A DNA stretch of 64,000 nucleotides from Cordylochernes scorpioides (taxonomy: Eukaryota; Arthropoda; Arachnida; Pseudoscorpiones; Chernetidae). Below the pieces are notes generated by a model. That model ran no database searches and was not told where the DNA came from. It worked only from the letters and a program-made list of their open reading frames with translations. The stretch spans positions 15,498,062-15,562,061 of the forward strand of contig CP092882.1 of the NCBI GenBank assembly GCA_030710605.1, read 5' to 3'. This document shows, in pieces, positions 60,650 to 64,000 of this stretch. How positions within the stretch are numbered: position 1 is the stretch's first letter; each line of letters opens with the position of its first letter. Both the position numbers and the translations under genes were made by a program.

Positions 60650-63600
60650 CTTGCACTTTACACTGGGTTGTGTCTTATAATAGCGTGGTTTTTACACTGG
60701 GGAGTGTCCTACATTGTCGTGTGTCTTAAAATGGCGTGGTTCCAACACTGGGTTGTGTCTTATACTGGCGTAGCTCCTACACTGGAGTGTGTCCTATACT
60801 TTCGTAGTTTATACACTGCGTAGTTCCTACACTGGCGTGGTTCCTACACTGGCGTGAGTCTTATAATGGCGTGGTTCCTACACTGGCGTGGTTTATACAC
60901 TGGCGTAATTCCTAAACTGGCGTGAGTCTTATAAAGGCGTGGTTCCTACTCTGGCGTGGTTCCTACACTGGCGTGGTTCCTACACACCGTAGTTTATACA
61001 CTGGCGTAATTCCTACACTGGCGTGTGTCTTATAATGGCGCGGTTCCTACACTGGCGTGAGTCTTATAATGGCGTAGTTCCTACACTGGCGTGTGTCTTA
61101 TAATGGCGTGTGTCCTACACTGGCGTGGTTCCTACACTACCGTAGTTTATACACTGGCGTAATTCCTACACTGGCGTGTGTCTTATAATGGCGCGGTTCC
61201 TACACTGGCGTGAGTCTTATAATGGCGTAGTTCCTACACTGGCGTGTGTCTTATAATGGCGCGGTTCTTACACTGGCGTGAGTCTTATATAATGGCGTAG
61301 TTCCTACACTGGCGTGTGTCTTATAATGGCGTGTGTCCTACACTACCGTAGTTTATACACTGGCGTAATTCCTACACTGGCCTGTGTCTTATAATGGCGT
61401 AATTCCTACACTGGCCTGTGTCTTATAATGGCGTAATTACTACACTGGCGTGTGTCCTACACTACCGTAGTTTATACACTGGCGTAATTCCTACACTGGC
61501 GTGTGTCCTATAATGGCGTGGTTCCTACACTGGCTTGGTTCCTATACTGGCTTGTGTCCTACACTACCGTAGTTTATACACTGGTGTAATTCCTACACTG
61601 GCGTGTGTCCTACACTACCGTAATTTATACACTGGCGTGTGTCTTTTAATGGCGCGGTTCCTACACTGGCTTGGTTCCTATACTGGCGTGTGTCCTACAC
61701 TACCGTAGTTTATACACTGGTGTAATTCCTACACTGGCGTGTGTCCTATAATGGCGTGGTTCCTACACTGGCGTGTGTCCTACACTACCGTAGTTTGTAC
61801 ACTGGTGTAATTCTTACACTGGCGTGTGTCCTATAATGGCGTGGTTCCTACACTGGCGTGTGTCCTACACTACCGTAGTTTATACACTGGCGTAATTCCT
61901 ACACTGGCATGTATCTTATAATAGCATGGTTCCTACACTGGCGTATGTCTTATAATGGCGCGATTCCTACACTGGCGTGTGTCCTACACTACCGTAGTTT
62001 TTACACTGGCGTAATTCCTACACTGGCATGTATCTTATAATAGCATGGGTCCTACACTGGCGTGTGTCTTATAATGGCGTGGTTCCTACACTGGCGTGTG
62101 TCTTATAATGACGTGGTTCCTACACTGGCGTATGTCTTATAATGGCGAGGTTCCTACACTGGCGTATGTCTTATAATGGCGTGGTTCCTACACTGGCGTG
62201 TGTCCTACACTACCGTAGTTTATACACTGGTGTAATTCCTACACTGGCGTGTGTCCTATAATGGCGTGGTTCCTACACTGGCGTGTGTCCTACACTACCG
62301 TAGTTTATACACTGGTGTAATTCCTACACTGGCGTGTGTCCTATAATGGCGTGGTTCCTACACTGGCGTGTGTCCTACACTACCGTAGTTTATACACTGG
62401 TGTAATTCCTACACTGGCGTGTGTCCTATAATGGCGTGGTTCCTACACTGGCGTGTGTCCTACACTACCGTAGTTTATACACTGGCGTAATTCCTACACT
62501 GGCATGTATCTTATAATAGCATGGTTCCTACACTGGCGTATGTCTTATAATGGCGCGATTCCTACACTGGCGTGTGTCCTACACTACCGTAGTTTTTACA
62601 CTGGCGTAATTCCTACACTGGCATGTATCTTATAATAGCATGGTTCTTACACTGGCGTGTGTCTTATAATGGCGTGGTTCCTACACTGGCGTGTGTCTTA
62701 TAATGACGTGGTTCCTACACTGGCGTATGTCTTATAATGGCGAGGTTCCTACACTGGCGTATGTCTTATAATGGGGTGGTTCCTACACTGGCGTGTGTCC
62801 TACACTACCGTAGTTTATACACTGGCGTAATTCCTACACTGGCATGTATCTTATAATAGCATGGTTCCTACACTGGCGTATGTCTTATAATGGCGCGATT
62901 CCTACACTGGCGTGTGTCCTACACTACCGTTGTTTTTACACTGGCGTAATTCCTACACTGGCATGTATCTTATAATAGCATGGTTACTACACTGGCGTGT
63001 GTCTTATAATGGCGTAGTTCCCACACTGGCGTGTGTCTTATAATGGCGTAATTCCTACACTGGCGTGTGTCTTAAAATGGCGCGGTTCCTACACTGGCGT
63101 GTGTCCTACACTACCGTAGTTTTTACACTGGCGTAATTCCTACACTGGCATGTATCTTATAATAGCATGGTTCCTACACTGGCGTGTGTCTTATAATGGC
63201 GTGGTTCCTAAACTGGTGTGGTTCCTACACTGGCGTGTGTCCTATAATGGCGTGAGTCTTATAATGGCGTGAGTCTTATAATGGCGTGGTTCCTACACTG
63301 GCGTGTGTCCTATAATGGCGTGGTTCCTAAACTGGCGTGTGTCTTAATTTGGCGTGGTGGTTTTTATACTGGCGTGGTTCCTACACTGGGGTGGTTTTAA
63401 TACTGTCGTGGTTTTTATACTGGCGTGGTTCCTACACTGGGGTGGTTTTTATACTGGCGTGGTTCCTACACTGGGGTGGTTTTTATACTGGCGTGGGTCC
63501 TACACTGGTGAGGTTTTTATACTGGCGTGGTTCCTACACTGGTGTAGTTTTTATACTGGCGTGGTTCCTACACTGGTGAGGTTTTTATACTGGCGTGGTT

Positions 63601-64000
63601 CCTACACTGGTGAGGTTTTTATACTGGCGTGGTTCCTACACTGGTGAGGTTTTTATACTGGCGTGGTTCCTACACTGGTGAGGTTTTTATACTGGCGTGG
63701 TTCCTACACTGGTGAGGTTTTTATACTGGCGTGGTTCCTACACTGGTGAGTTTTTTTATACTGGCGTGGTTCCTACACTGGTGAGGTTTCTATACTGGCG
63801 TGGTTCCTACACTGGTGAGGTTTTTATACTGGCGTGGTTCCTACACTGGTGAGGGTTTTATACTGGCGTGGTTCCTACACTGGTGAGGTTTTTATACTGG
63901 CGTGGTTCCTACACTGGTGAGGTTTTTATACTGGCGTGGTTCCTACACTGGTGAGGTTTTTATACTGGCGTGGTTCTTACACTGGTGAGGTTTTTATACT
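60650..64000. repeat. satellite of 17-bp monomers, open at window end
   Basis: The monomer is tcctacactggcgtggt with variants tcttataatggcgtgtg, tcctacactaccgtagt and ttatacactggcgtaat. The first ~2.7 kb mixes variants in higher-order patterns, for example an 85-bp, five-monomer block repeated three to four times at about 62178-62470. From about 63360 a 34-bp dimer (tacactggtgaggttttt, atactggcgtggttcc) dominates. More than 190 monomers. Open frames here are artefacts. Confidence 0.95.

Noticed and set aside
63337-63647. Open frames rich in W, Y and F at the window end
   Set aside because: Translation of the 17/34-bp satellite; no start context and no gene structure.

Overview
The window looks like nuclear DNA of an invertebrate, most likely an arthropod. 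It is AT-rich, its apparent host exons are short and bounded by GT/AG introns, and it is crowded with animal-type mobile elements: mariner, Tc1-like, pogo/Tigger, Ty3/gypsy, Penelope-like, APE-type LINEs, Helitrons and tRNA-derived SINEs. The species cannot be named from sequence alone. There are no bacterial or phage-like operons.

Layout. 1-5.9 kb: a frameshifted mariner 3' end, then a degenerate minus-strand gypsy element (Gypsy-A, 271-5872) interrupted by a 186-bp SINE that has a 10-bp target duplication. 7.2-8.7 kb: a Penelope-like element (PLE) 3' part with a GIY-YIG domain and a downstream hammerhead-like motif, a tRNA-Phe and a Helitron 3' end. 8.8-10.8 kb: a pair of ~235-bp direct repeats around 1.5 kb of unrecognised DNA. 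10.8-12.2 kb: an intact Tc1-like element. 12.4-24.0 kb: a decayed gypsy element (Gypsy-B) whose 3' tandem-repeat region was hit by a young, apparently intact gypsy element (Gypsy-C, 16813-22618). The Gypsy-C LTRs look identical and contain perfect heat-shock-element motifs.

24.3-33.5 kb: the only likely host gene. It is a set of small exons for tandem C-type-lectin-like (CTLD) units in which two units share the same 2-then-1 intron-phase pattern; its introns hold a mariner, a SINE and a MITE. 33.6-37.2 kb: a 3.6-kb PLE palindrome with a 13-bp target duplication. 37.5-40.4 kb: Helitrons, a 32-bp minisatellite and a second full-length Tc1-like copy. 40.5-44.3 kb: a Tigger/pogo element and a deleted DD37D element. 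44.3-46.1 kb: a second hammerhead-like motif and a possible exon.

46.1-51.4 kb: two decayed LINEs. 51.8-52.0 kb: a 207-bp palindrome. 52.6-60.4 kb: a nest of minus-strand Helitrons carrying minisatellites, an R1-like LINE with an intact 1011-aa ORF, and a tRNA-Gly gene. 60.65-64.0 kb: a satellite of 17-bp monomers that runs off the window.

The elements are not a functional pathway. The window is a layered record of insertions around and inside one lectin-like gene. The most unusual recurring structure is a set of head-to-head PLE-type palindromes with hammerhead-like 3' ends pointing outward. The second is the Helitron family that carries private minisatellites and tRNA genes.
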